Source: DATBDM01 sp034664425 (lineage in GTDB: Bacteria > Actinomycetota > Thermoleophilia > Solirubrobacterales > Solirubrobacteraceae). Taken from it: a stretch of 11,704 nucleotides of DNA. The stretch spans positions 1-11,704 of the forward strand of contig JAXDHR010000252.1 of the NCBI GenBank assembly GCA_034664425.1, read 5' to 3'. Positions 6,052 to 11,704 of this stretch are shown in pieces. Both the position numbers and the translations under genes were made by a program. The notes beneath the pieces are model-generated. The model was not told where the DNA came from and searched no databases. It saw only the letters and a list, made by a program, of their open reading frames with translations. Each line of letters begins with the position of its first letter. Positions within the stretch are counted from its first letter, which is position 1.

Positions 6052-6572
6052 TAGATCTTCTTCACCTGGTCGTACCCGACCTCCACCGGCGTCTCGCGCC
6101 CGAAGATGGAGACCAGGACCTTGAGCTTGCTTGCATCCTCGTTGATCTCGGAGATCTCACCCGAGAAGTCCGACAGCGGGCCGGAGATGACCTTGACGGA
6201 TTCGCCGATGGAGAACTGCGCGCGGCTGGCCGGGCGCTGCGTCTGCTCGCGCTTGAGCAGCCGATCGACCTCCATCTGCGTGAGCGGGATCGGCTCGTTC
6301 GATGCTCCCACGAAGCCGGTCACGCCCGGCGTGCCCTTCACGACCTGCCAGGAATCCTCGTTGAGGTCCATGTTGACGAGCACGTAGCCCGGCATCGTGC
6401 GCTTCTCGACCTGGACCTTCTGATTGTCCTTGAGCTCCTGCACGGTCTCTGTGGGCACGACGACCTGCCGCACCGCGCGCTGCACGTTGAGGGACGTGAC
6501 GCGGTGCTCGAGGTTCTGCTTGACCTTGTTCTCGTGCCCGGACTAGGTGTTGATGACGTACCAGCGGAACAT
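6051..6572 (-). CDS. nusG: Transcription elongation/antitermination factor NusG, interrupted by TAG at codon 10
   Basis: The frame from ATG 6572 to TAA 6051 encodes a 173-codon NusG, the usual length. NusG binds the RNA polymerase clamp helices and links transcription to translation or Rho. The frame reads MFRWYVINT, then TAG at 6545-6543, then SGHENKVKQNLEHR, so the amber codon replaces the Tyr of the conserved HTYSG/NTYSG segment (TAC to TAG is one base). The NGN domain (about 1-105, with PGYVLVNMDLNEDSWQVVKGTPGVTGFVG) and KOW domain (about 120-173, ending SIFGRETPVEVGYDQVKKI) are otherwise intact. AAGGAAG lies just before the ATG, overlapping the secE stop. A restart at GTG 6485 would lose the first 29 residues, including the first NGN strand and helix, and has no Shine-Dalgarno. 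Explanations are sequencing error, a real mutation or readthrough; error is most likely because the gene is usually essential. Confidence 0.9.
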
Positions 6573-6580
6573 TGACTTCC

Positions 6581-7099
6581 TTAGAGGATGGCGTCGACGA
6601 GTGGCTTCAGGACCGCATCCAAGAGCCCGAGATAACCACCCGCGATGATCACGAACAGCAGGACCACGAGGGTGCTCTGACCGACCTGGCGCCGATCGGG
6701 CCACTGGACCCGGCGCAACTCGTCGATGACGTGGCCCAAGAAGGTGAAGAGACGGTTGCCGCCGCGGCGCTCGCGCTCGACGTGGGCGCGGCCGGCGCCG
6801 GGAGCCGCGGTTGCGGAGTCGGAATCGGGGGCGGGGTCATAGTCATCGGTCAGCTCGTCGGGGTAGACCTCGGCGTTCTCGCCGCTGTCGATCGGACCCG
6901 CCTCGGCCATGCGCGCCTCCTCCACGTCGGGGAAGGCGTGCTTGGTCGGCTCGGGCGCCGGGGTAGAGCCGCTCAGATCGGTGTCCGTCGGCTCCAGGCC
7001 GCCGTCGCGCGGATCCGTGCTGCCGGAGCCGGCCGCGGGGCCTCCGGCTCCGGGCTGACGATCGCGGCGCCGTCGCTGGCGCTGGCGGTTCTGGGCCAT
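6581..7099 (-). CDS. secE: Preprotein translocase subunit SecE with long disordered N-terminus
   Basis: SecE clamps SecY in the membrane protein-conducting channel. The conserved part is the last ~60 residues: amphipathic helix RLFTFLGHVIDELRRVQWPDRRQV, then a single transmembrane segment (about 143-163, LVVLLFVIIAGGYLGLLDAV). The first ~110 residues are not part of the family fold: a very basic start (RQRQRRRRDR), then Gly/Pro/Asp/Glu-rich acidic sequence likely to be disordered. At 172 residues it is much longer than the minimal ~60-residue SecE. The ATG at 7099 lies 9 nt after the rpmG stop. It is followed by nusG with an 8-nt gap, the normal secE-nusG pairing. Confidence 0.93.
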   Translation of the reverse strand: MAQNRQRQRRRRDRQPGAGGPAAGSGSTDPRDGGLEPTDTDLSGSTPAPEPTKHAFPDVEEARMAEAGPIDSGENAEVYPDELTDDYDPAPDSDSATAAPGAGRAHVERERRGGNRLFTFLGHVIDELRRVQWPDRRQVGQSTLVVLLFVIIAGGYLGLLDAVLKPLVDAIL

Positions 7100-7108
7100 G
7101 TCCCGCCG

Positions 7109-7273
7109 CTATCGAGTCTCGCGATGCCCCGTATGACGCCGGCACCACTTGCAGTACTTGCGCAGGGTGATGCGGTCGGGGTTGTTTCGCTTGGACTTGT
7201 TCGTCTGGTAGTTGCGGCGCTTGCAATCCTCGCAGGCGAGGGTCACAGCGATCCGAACGTCTCCACGGGCCAT
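7109..7273 (-). CDS. rpmG: 50S ribosomal protein L33 (bL33), zinc-ribbon type
   Basis: The minus strand from ATG 7273 to TAG 7109 encodes 54 residues, MARGDVRIAVTLACEDCKRR through GHRETR. This is ribosomal protein L33 of the Cys-containing (C+) type, with Cys pairs CEDC (14-17) and CKWC (41-44) forming a zinc ribbon, and the family segments NYQTNKSKRNNPDRITLRKYC. The size is normal. No good Shine-Dalgarno is seen (GGAG is 11 nt away). It is the first gene of the operon, in the usual rpmG-secE-nusG order. Confidence 0.95.
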   Translation of the reverse strand: MARGDVRIAVTLACEDCKRRNYQTNKSKRNNPDRITLRKYCKWCRRHTGHRETR

Positions 7274-7310
7274 GGACGCGCGTGCTCCGAAGGGTCGAGG
7301 GATGCATCAG

Positions 7311-7342
7311 GCGCCGGGCAAAGGAAAACCCCGCACCGGCGC
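7311..7342 (-). other. Inverted repeat in the rpmG leader
   Basis: GCGCCGG (7311-7317) is complementary to CCGGCGC (7336-7342) across an 18-nt loop that on the minus strand contains GGGGTTTTCCTTTG. It lies in the predicted 5' leader of the ribosomal operon, between the TATCCT box and the rpmG start. It could form a hairpin in the mRNA; its role is unknown. Confidence 0.4.
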
Positions 7343-7356
7343 GAGGTCGTCATCCA

Positions 7357-7383
7357 AGGATAGCGCGCTCCGGCATGCCGGAG
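7357..7383 (-). promoter_or_regulatory. Candidate promoter and 16-bp palindromic operator of the ribosomal operon
   Basis: In the 163-bp gap between the PAP2 gene stop and rpmG, the minus strand has a -10-like TATCCT (7362-7357), about 85 nt before rpmG ATG. Six bases upstream lies the perfect palindrome CTCCGGCATGCCGGAG (7368-7383), which overlaps where a -35 box would be. No good -35 hexamer is present. A dimeric regulator could bind here, but no regulator is identified. Confidence 0.4.
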
Positions 7384-7436
7384 TGGGGAATCGCGGCTCG
7401 GCCTGCAGCGGCGCAGCGGTGCTCGTGCGCGGGAGG

Positions 7437-8057
7437 TCATGAGCCTCGGGCGGCCATCCCGGACGCGCGGTCGAGCACCCAGGGGCGGCCGAGCACCTCG
7501 GCGGTCACCAGCCAGGCGGCGCCGAGTCCCGCGCCCGTCACCACGTCGATCGGGAGATGCGCACCGTCGATCAGCCGGGCCGGGCCCATCAGCGCGGCGA
7601 GCACCACGACGGCGGCCGCCGTGGCGAAGAGCCGTAGGCGCAGCAACTCGAGCGCCACGAAGCCGCCGAGGGCGGTCGCGTAGGCGACGTGACCGCTCGG
7701 CAGGCTCGTGTCGCGACCCGGCAGGTCCTTGGCGATCGTCGTGACGACGACGATCGACGCGACCGCAGCGACGAGGACCGCGGCGCGCGGTCCGTCGCGA
7801 CGCCAGGCGATGACCGCGATCACGCCGACCGTGACGATCGCCGTCGCCGGCTCGGCGAGCCCGGCGATCGCGTGCGCGGCGTCGCGCAAGCCTGCCGGAT
7901 AGGCGCGCGCGGCGACGAGAGCGTCCAAGCCGGTCGAATGCGGGATCTCGTTCGTCGTCTTGGCCAGGAGCCAGCACGCCAGGACCGCGGCGCCGACCAA
8001 CGCCGCGGCCACGAGGAGCGGCCGCCTGTGGCGCTGCAGCACGTCGTCGGGGCTCAC
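7437..8057 (-). CDS. PAP2-superfamily membrane phosphatase
   Basis: This 206-residue integral membrane protein has the PAP2 (type 2 phosphatidic acid phosphatase) core. The phosphatase motifs are K110-DLPG-R115 (a short form of motif 1), P120-SGH-123 (motif 2, catalytic His) and R161-LIDGA-H167-LPI-D171 (motif 3). Hydrophobic helices lie around 14-31, 72-85, 91-109, 124-139, 143-160 and 173-188. Relatives dephosphorylate phosphatidic acid, undecaprenyl diphosphate or similar lipid phosphates on the outer face of the membrane; the substrate here is not determined. Among polysaccharide genes, recycling of a lipid carrier is a reasonable guess. The start is GTG 8057. Upstream, TATCAC lies 8 nt from the start and TGAGG lies close by, so leadered or leaderless initiation are both possible. 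It is divergent from the dehydratase gene. Confidence 0.85.
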   Translation of the reverse strand: MSPDDVLQRHRRPLLVAAALVGAAVLACWLLAKTTNEIPHSTGLDALVAARAYPAGLRDAAHAIAGLAEPATAIVTVGVIAVIAWRRDGPRAAVLVAAVASIVVVTTIAKDLPGRDTSLPSGHVAYATALGGFVALELLRLRLFATAAAVVVLAALMGPARLIDGAHLPIDVVTGAGLGAAWLVTAEVLGRPWVLDRASGMAARGS

Positions 8058-8104
8058 AGCCTCAAGTGATAGCGATCAGGACGAACGCGGAACCGACCCA
8101 AGAG

Positions 8105-8110
8105 TAGGGT
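8105..8110 (+). promoter_or_regulatory. Candidate -10 box of a leaderless promoter for gmd
   Basis: TAGGGT lies 8 nt before ATG 8119. No Shine-Dalgarno (GCGCGCTC precedes the ATG) is present, consistent with transcription starting at the start codon. The divergent PAP2 gene begins only 61 bp away. Confidence 0.45.
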
Positions 8111-8118
8111 GCGCGCTC

Positions 8119-9078
8119 ATGAAGCGCGCGCTGATCACCGGGATCACCGGCCAGGACGGTTCCTATCTCGCCGAGCTGCTGCTCGAGCAGGGCTACGAGG
8201 TGCACGGGATGGTCCGGCGCTCCTCGACGGAGAAGTTCGAGCGCATCGAGCACCTGCGCGAGCGGATCACACTGCACCAGGCGGACCTGCTCGACCACCG
8301 CTCGCTCGTCGACGCGCTACGCGCCGCGCGGCCCGACGAGGTCTACAACCTCGCCGCGATGTCGTTCGTCGCCGTGTCGTGGATCCAGCCGACGCTGACC
8401 GCGGAGTTCACGGGCGTCGGCGTCACGCGGATGCTCGAGGCGGTCCGCGAGGTCTGCCCAGAGGCGCGCATCTACCAGGCCTCGAGCTCGGAGATGTTCG
8501 GCAAGGTGCTCGAGACCCCGCAGCGCGAGAGCACGCCGTTCTACCCGCGCTCGCCCTACGGCGTGGCCAAGGTCTACGGGCACTTCATCACGGTCAACTA
8601 CCGCGAGTCCTACGACCTGTTCGCCTGCTCGGGCATCCTCTTCAACCACGAGTCGCCGCGCCGCGGGCTGGAGTTCGTGACCCGCAAGATCACCTGGCAC
8701 GCCGCCGCGATCAAGGCCGGCAAGGTCTCCGAGCTGCGCCTCGGCAACCTCGACGCCAAGCGCGACTGGGGCTACGCCAAGGACTACGTCCACGCGATGT
8801 GGCTGATGCTCCAGCAGGACCAGCCCGAGGACTACGTGATCTCCACGGGCAAGGCCAACAGCGTGCGCCGCTGCGTCGAGATCGCCTTCGACCAGGCCGG
8901 CGTGGACTGGGAGCGCTACGTCGTCATCGACGACGCCTTCAAGCGTCCCGCCGAGGTCGACCTGCTCGTCGGCGACTCGACCAAGGCCAAGGAACGCCTC
9001 GGGTGGACGCCGACGACGGACTTCGAGGCGTTGATCCGCCTGATGGTCGACGCCGACCGGAAGCTGCTCAGGAGCTAG
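8119..9078 (+). CDS. gmd: GDP-mannose 4,6-dehydratase
   Basis: This 319-residue extended short-chain dehydrogenase converts GDP-D-mannose to GDP-4-dehydro-6-deoxy-D-mannose, the precursor of GDP-fucose, GDP-rhamnose and related sugars. The N-terminus ALITGITGQDGSYLAELLLE is the GMD-type Rossmann loop (G8-x2-G11-x2-G14). VRRSS (about 32-36) is the NADP-binding segment. QASSSEMFG (120-128) and YPRSPYGVAK (Y147, K151) provide the catalytic Ser/Glu/Tyr/Lys set, and ILFNHESPRRG (173-183) is a GMD signature. ATG 8119 is chosen because the N-terminus then begins right at the Rossmann strand. The frame is open upstream to 7960, but that part overlaps the divergent gene. It converges on the galE-like gene with a 22-bp gap and no visible hairpin. 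No GDP-fucose synthase gene is in the window. Confidence 0.93.
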   Translation: MKRALITGITGQDGSYLAELLLEQGYEVHGMVRRSSTEKFERIEHLRERITLHQADLLDHRSLVDALRAARPDEVYNLAAMSFVAVSWIQPTLTAEFTGVGVTRMLEAVREVCPEARIYQASSSEMFGKVLETPQRESTPFYPRSPYGVAKVYGHFITVNYRESYDLFACSGILFNHESPRRGLEFVTRKITWHAAAIKAGKVSELRLGNLDAKRDWGYAKDYVHAMWLMLQQDQPEDYVISTGKANSVRRCVEIAFDQAGVDWERYVVIDDAFKRPAEVDLLVGDSTKAKERLGWTPTTDFEALIRLMVDADRKLLRS

Positions 9079-9100
9079 GCCGGGCGGTAGGCGAGCGGCG

Positions 9101-10015
9101 CTACGAGGCGACCGCCATCGCCGCGAGGGTACGGCGCAGGCCCTCGCTGAGCGGGATCTCAGCGCGCCACCCGAGCGCGGTGTGCGCCGCGGAGGGGTCC
9201 AGGCACGAGCGTGCGATCTCGCCCGGGCGCCCCGGGGCGAGCTGATGATCGAGACCGAGCTCGGCCACGAGGGCGACCAGCGGCGTCTCCGTGCCGGTCG
9301 AGACGTTCAGCTCCCCGCAGACGTCGCTCGTCGCCGCGGCGACCCACGCGCGCGCGACGTCGCCGACGTAGACGTAGTCGCGCGTCTGCGCTCCGTCGCC
9401 GAAGACGGTCACGGGCCGGCCCTCCGACGCGGCGCCGCAGAAGATCGCGATCACACCGGCCTCCCCGTGGGGATCCTGCCGCGGCCCGTAGACGTTCGCC
9501 ATCCGCAGGGCGAGCGTCGAGAGGCCGTTGAGGCGCGCGTACTGGGCGAGGTACCACTCCGCCGCCGCCTTCGAGGTCCCGTAGGGCGAGAGCGGGTGCG
9601 CCGGCGCGTCCTCGGGTGTGGGCAGTTGGTCGGGGTCGCCGTAAGTCGCCGCGGTCGAGGCCAGCACGAGCCGTTCGGCGCCGGCGGCGAGCGCGGCCTC
9701 GAGCACCGACACCGTGCCGGCGACGTTGACCTGCGCGTCGAGCGACGGGTCGGCCACCGAGCGGCGTACGTCGACCTGCGCGGCGAGATGCAGGACCGCT
9801 TCGGGCCGCGCGGCGGCGAACGCCGTCTGCAGCGCAGCGAGGTTGCGCACGTCGGCGACGTGCAGCTGCGCGCCGCGGCTGAGCGCGGCGGTGACCCACG
9901 GCCGCGGGCTGCGCGTGAGGTGGTCGACGATCGCCACGTCGGCGCCCGTCTCGAGCAGGGCGTCGACGATGTGGGAGCCGATGAATCCAGCCCCCCCGGT
10001 CACGGCGATGCGCAT
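9101..10015 (-). CDS. NAD-dependent epimerase, UDP-glucose 4-epimerase-like
   Basis: This 304-residue extended SDR resembles UDP-glucose/UDP-GlcNAc 4-epimerases. MRIAVTGGAGFIGSHIVDALL is the NAD-binding glycine motif (G7-x2-G10-x2-G13), with D31 after the second strand (VAIVDHLT). LHLAAQVDVRRSVADP is typical of GalE relatives. STAATYG (120-126) and YGTSK (Y145, K149) are catalytic, and ANVYGPRQDPHGEAGVIAIF plus TRDYVYVGDVARAW are substrate-domain motifs. It likely makes UDP-galactose or a related sugar for surface glycans. Whether it is a true GalE or another UDP-sugar epimerase cannot be decided from sequence alone. The start is ATG 10015, with no Shine-Dalgarno. Confidence 0.88.
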   Translation of the reverse strand: MRIAVTGGAGFIGSHIVDALLETGADVAIVDHLTRSPRPWVTAALSRGAQLHVADVRNLAALQTAFAAARPEAVLHLAAQVDVRRSVADPSLDAQVNVAGTVSVLEAALAAGAERLVLASTAATYGDPDQLPTPEDAPAHPLSPYGTSKAAAEWYLAQYARLNGLSTLALRMANVYGPRQDPHGEAGVIAIFCGAASEGRPVTVFGDGAQTRDYVYVGDVARAWVAAATSDVCGELNVSTGTETPLVALVAELGLDHQLAPGRPGEIARSCLDPSAAHTALGWRAEIPLSEGLRRTLAAMAVAS

Positions 10016-10021
10016 CGCGCC

Positions 10022-10027
10022 AGCTTA
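10022..10027 (-). promoter_or_regulatory. Candidate -10 box of a leaderless promoter for the epimerase
   Basis: On the minus strand TAAGCT (10027-10022) is 6 nt before ATG 10015 and is followed by GGCGCG, with no Shine-Dalgarno. A -35 box at normal spacing would fall on the inverted repeat at 10046-10060. Confidence 0.4.
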
Positions 10028-10033
10028 GGGCGC

Positions 10034-10068
10034 GGCACGGTTACCCCATCCCGGGGATGGCCCGTGCC
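10034..10068. promoter_or_regulatory. Nested inverted repeats upstream of the epimerase (possible operator)
   Basis: CCATCCC-G-GGGATGG (10046-10060) is a 7-bp inverted repeat around one base. It is flanked by a second pair, GGCACGG (10034-10040) and CCGTGCC (10062-10068). Two direct copies of GTGCCGG follow at 10064-10070 and 10074-10080. The block sits over the expected -35 region of the minus-strand epimerase gene and just upstream of TAGGGT on the plus strand. A protein-binding site serving both directions is plausible but unproven. Confidence 0.4.
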
Positions 10069-10080
10069 GGAACGTGCCGG

Positions 10081-10086
10081 TAGGGT
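10081..10086 (+). promoter_or_regulatory. Candidate -10 box (TAGGGT) upstream of the hydrolase
   Basis: TAGGGTGCG here repeats the sequence of the candidate gmd promoter (8105-8113). No start codon stands at leaderless distance, so it would give either a ~200-nt leader for the hydrolase gene or a short RNA ending at the hairpin at 10224-10248. Confidence 0.3.
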
Positions 10087-10223
10087 GCGTGCGCCCCACG
10101 ACGGGCGCCGCCGGTCGCGGAATGCGTGTTCGTACGCCCGTTCGCGCCTCGCTCCGCGGCCGCGCGAGCCGGTGCACGACCGGACTGCAGTCGCGCTCGC
10201 CGGTCATCGGGTGCAACGGGGAC

Positions 10224-10253
10224 GGGGGCGGCCTCGGCGGCCGCCCCCGCTTT
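10224..10253 (+). terminator. GC-rich hairpin followed by TTT, terminator or attenuator
   Basis: A perfect 10-bp stem (GGGGGCGGCC 10224-10233 with GGCCGCCCCC 10239-10248) and 5-nt loop is followed by GCTTT. The U-tract is short. It lies 48 nt before the ATG of the hydrolase and after the TAGGGT box, so it could end a short RNA or attenuate the hydrolase mRNA. The rest of the 10016-10300 gap shows no convincing gene. Confidence 0.5.
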
Positions 10254-10300
10254 CCGACTTCGGCGTTGTGGGAAGCCGCTCCGTGGGAAAGACTCCGCAG

Positions 10301-11191
10301 ATGCCGCCCGTCCCCCAGCTGCCCGGCGTCGAGCACCGTGAGCTCGATCTCGCGACCGGCGTGCGCATCCACATCGCCCTGGCCGGGCCCGAGGACGCGC
10401 CGCGCGTGCTCGCCCTCCACGGCTGGCCGCAGCACTGGTGGATCTGGCGAAAGGTGATCGAGCGGCTCGGCGGCGACGTGCGGATCGCCTGTCCGGACCT
10501 GCGCGGGCTCGGGTGGTCGGGCTGGCCGGCCGACGGCGACTTCCGCAAGGCGCGGCTCGCCGGCGACGCGTTCGCGACGCTCGATGCGCTCGGCTGGGAT
10601 CGCGCGCTGCTCGTCGGCCACGACTGGGGCGGGGTCGCCGGCTACCTCGCCGCGCTCGACGCTCCCGAGCGCCTCGACGGCCTGCTCGTGCTCGCCGCCG
10701 CGCATCCGTGGCAGCCGCCGCTCACGCTGCTCGCCAACGCCTGGCGCTTCGCGTACCAACTCCCGATCGCGCCGCCGCGGCTGGGGCGCCGGGTGATGCA
10801 CGACGGGCGTTACACGGCGGCCATGCTGCAGGCGGGCTCGGGCTCGGACTTCCGCTTCACGCCCGAGGAGATCGCGACGTACGCCGACGTCCTGCGCGAG
10901 GACGTGCCCGCGCGCGCGACCGAGGGCTACTACGGCTCGTTCCTGACGCGCGACTCGATCGAGCTCGGCCGCGCCGTCGCCGGGCGCCGCCTGCAGGTCC
11001 CCACCCGGCTGTTGTACGGCACGCGCGAGCCGCTCGGGGTCCCGCTCGCGCGCGGCCTCGAGCGCCACGGCGACGACGCGGCGCTCGAGCTGCTCCCGGG
11101 CGCCGGGCACTGGCTCCCCGAGGAGCGTCCCGACGCCGTCGCCGCGCAGATCGCGACGCTGCTGGGAATCCACGCCGCCCAGGGTTCTTGA
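10301..11191 (+). CDS. Alpha/beta hydrolase, epoxide-hydrolase/dehalogenase type
   Basis: This 296-residue alpha/beta-fold hydrolase has an Asp nucleophile rather than Ser: VGHDWGG places it at D108 in the nucleophile elbow, typical of epoxide hydrolases and haloalkane dehalogenases. HGWP (H40-P43) is the oxyanion-hole motif, and PDLRGLGWSGWP (about 66-77) is the conserved strand-loop after it. GAGHWLPEERP gives the catalytic His at H270. A lid domain spans about 135-215. The HGxP motif and tyrosines in the lid favour an epoxide hydrolase, but the two ring-opening tyrosines were not assigned, so substrate is unknown. ATG 10301 is preferred, with GGGAAAG (10284-10290) about 10 nt upstream. The frame is open far upstream, but that part lies antisense to the epimerase gene. 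It converges on the SDR gene with a 7-bp gap. Confidence 0.85.
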   Translation: MPPVPQLPGVEHRELDLATGVRIHIALAGPEDAPRVLALHGWPQHWWIWRKVIERLGGDVRIACPDLRGLGWSGWPADGDFRKARLAGDAFATLDALGWDRALLVGHDWGGVAGYLAALDAPERLDGLLVLAAAHPWQPPLTLLANAWRFAYQLPIAPPRLGRRVMHDGRYTAAMLQAGSGSDFRFTPEEIATYADVLREDVPARATEGYYGSFLTRDSIELGRAVAGRRLQVPTRLLYGTREPLGVPLARGLERHGDDAALELLPGAGHWLPEERPDAVAAQIATLLGIHAAQGS

Positions 11192-11198
11192 CGATGAG

Positions 11199-11704
11199 CT
11201 ACGCCGCCGCGGGCGTCTCCGTCACGCGGCGGAGGGCCGCTTCGCGCGTCATCGGGGACTTGCCCCAGCCGGCGGCGTCGGCGTAGTCCATCAGCGCGGG
11301 GAAGCAGTCCGCGAGCCGCGCGGGACGCAGTCCCGTCGGCCCGAGCAGGGCGCCGGCGCGGGTCGCGTCGAACACCGTGTCGACCTCGAAGTAGGGCAGG
11401 AACACGGACGCGGGGCCCTCGGTGAACTCTGGCCCCGCCTCGCTCGGTGCGACGAGCCGCGGCGCCTCGCGCCCGAAGCGCTCGCAGCCGAGCTGGAGCA
11501 GATCGCGGACGCTGACCGCGTCGGCGCCCGAGACCAGGTTGAACACGCCGGCCTCGCGGCGGTCGAGCAGCTCGACGAGCGCGGCGGCGACGTAGTCGAC
11601 GGTGACGACGTCGACGCGGCCGTCGGACAGCGCCGGCACGTGGTCGAAGAGGCCGCGGGCGAACGCGCGCAGCGGCCAGTAGAGGACGTTGAAGGCCGGC
11701 GTCC
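11199..11704 (-). CDS. SDR-family (NAD-binding/thioester-reductase-like) protein, C-terminal part
   Basis: An open frame enters from the right edge (first complete codon at 11702) and ends at TAG 11199, giving 167 residues. TPAFNVLYWPLRAFARGLFDHVPALSDGRVDVVTVDYVAAALVELL resembles the substrate-side part of extended SDRs of the NAD-binding-4/fatty-acyl-CoA or thioester reductase type, in which a VDVVPVDYVADA segment is common. VFNLVSGADAVSVRDLL continues that pattern. The Rossmann motif and catalytic Tyr-Lys would lie off the window, so the reaction cannot be stated. A Met-like GTG at 11639 is internal and not the start. Confidence 0.7.
   Translation of the reverse strand, partial: TPAFNVLYWPLRAFARGLFDHVPALSDGRVDVVTVDYVAAALVELLDRREAGVFNLVSGADAVSVRDLLQLGCERFGREAPRLVAPSEAGPEFTEGPASVFLPYFEVDTVFDATRAGALLGPTGLRPARLADCFPALMDYADAAGWGKSPMTREAALRRVTETPAAA

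Noticed and set aside
6051..6485. A 144-aa NusG starting at GTG 6485 as the native gene
   Set aside because: The upstream 29 codons match the conserved NusG N-terminus apart from the single TAG, and no Shine-Dalgarno precedes this GTG. The shorter form is a by-product of the stop.
7960..8118. Upstream extension of the gmd frame
   Set aside because: It overlaps the divergent PAP2 gene. The Rossmann strand begins right after ATG 8119.
8990..9500. Antisense frames across gmd and the epimerase (e.g. 8109-9245)
   Set aside because: Arg/Ala/Gly-rich frames without motifs, each fully explained by the real gene in the other frame or strand.
9182..10300. Upstream part of the 669-aa plus-strand frame containing the hydrolase
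   Set aside because: It runs antisense to the epimerase gene and through the intergenic hairpins. Only the part from ATG 10301 has alpha/beta hydrolase features.
1..11704. CRISPR arrays, tRNA or rRNA genes, insertion sequences, phage genes
   Set aside because: No regularly spaced repeats, cloverleaf-like sequence, transposase or integrase motifs were found by reading. The only tandem repeat is the Pro/Thr linker-coding tract.

Overview
The window is very GC-rich DNA (mostly G or C at third codon positions) with GTG and TTG starts as well as ATG. It looks like a high-GC actinobacterium. The ribosomal protein sequences, the SecE with a long charged N-terminus and the envelope-glycan genes fit Thermoleophilia/Solirubrobacterales best, but that placement is inference from general resemblance, not from a search.

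Layout. (1) Positions 1-850, minus: 5' part of a GT9 (heptosyltransferase-type) glycosyltransferase running off the left edge. (2) Positions 865-3814, plus: a c-di-GMP-I-like riboswitch leading into a secreted GH39-like glycosidase, then an FkbM-type methyltransferase and a GmhB-like HAD phosphatase. (3) A strong hairpin at 3820-3847 separates this from a convergent minus-strand housekeeping operon, transcribed rpmG-secE-nusG-rplK-rplA-rplJ-rplL (7273 down to 3873). The usual rpoB-rpoC continuation is absent downstream of rplL. (4) A PAP2 phosphatase (minus, 7437-8057) is divergent from a GDP-mannose 4,6-dehydratase (plus, 8119-9078), which converges on a GalE-like epimerase (minus, 9101-10015). 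(5) A 285-bp region with inverted repeats and a terminator-like hairpin precedes an epoxide-hydrolase-type alpha/beta hydrolase (plus, 10301-11191), which converges on the 3' part of an SDR-family gene (minus, 11199-11704, cut by the right edge).

How the parts fit. Everything around the ribosomal operon except the last two genes points to cell-surface glycan work: nucleotide-sugar supply (gmd, galE-like, GmhB-like), assembly (GT9), modification (FkbM methyltransferase), possible lipid-carrier recycling (PAP2) and glycan trimming (GH39-like). The riboswitch would place the secreted glycosidase under c-di-GMP control, which makes sense for an enzyme acting on an exopolysaccharide.

Two observations deserve most attention. 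First, codon 10 of nusG, normally Tyr in the conserved T-Y-S-G motif, reads TAG, so an essential gene is interrupted unless this is a sequencing or assembly error. Second, the riboswitch at about 965-1040 aligns closely with the GEMM-I core but has T where the ligand-stacking A is expected. Several genes (850 minus, 3269, 8119, 10015 minus) also have a TAnnnT -10 box only 6-14 nt before the start codon, suggesting leaderless or near-leaderless transcripts.
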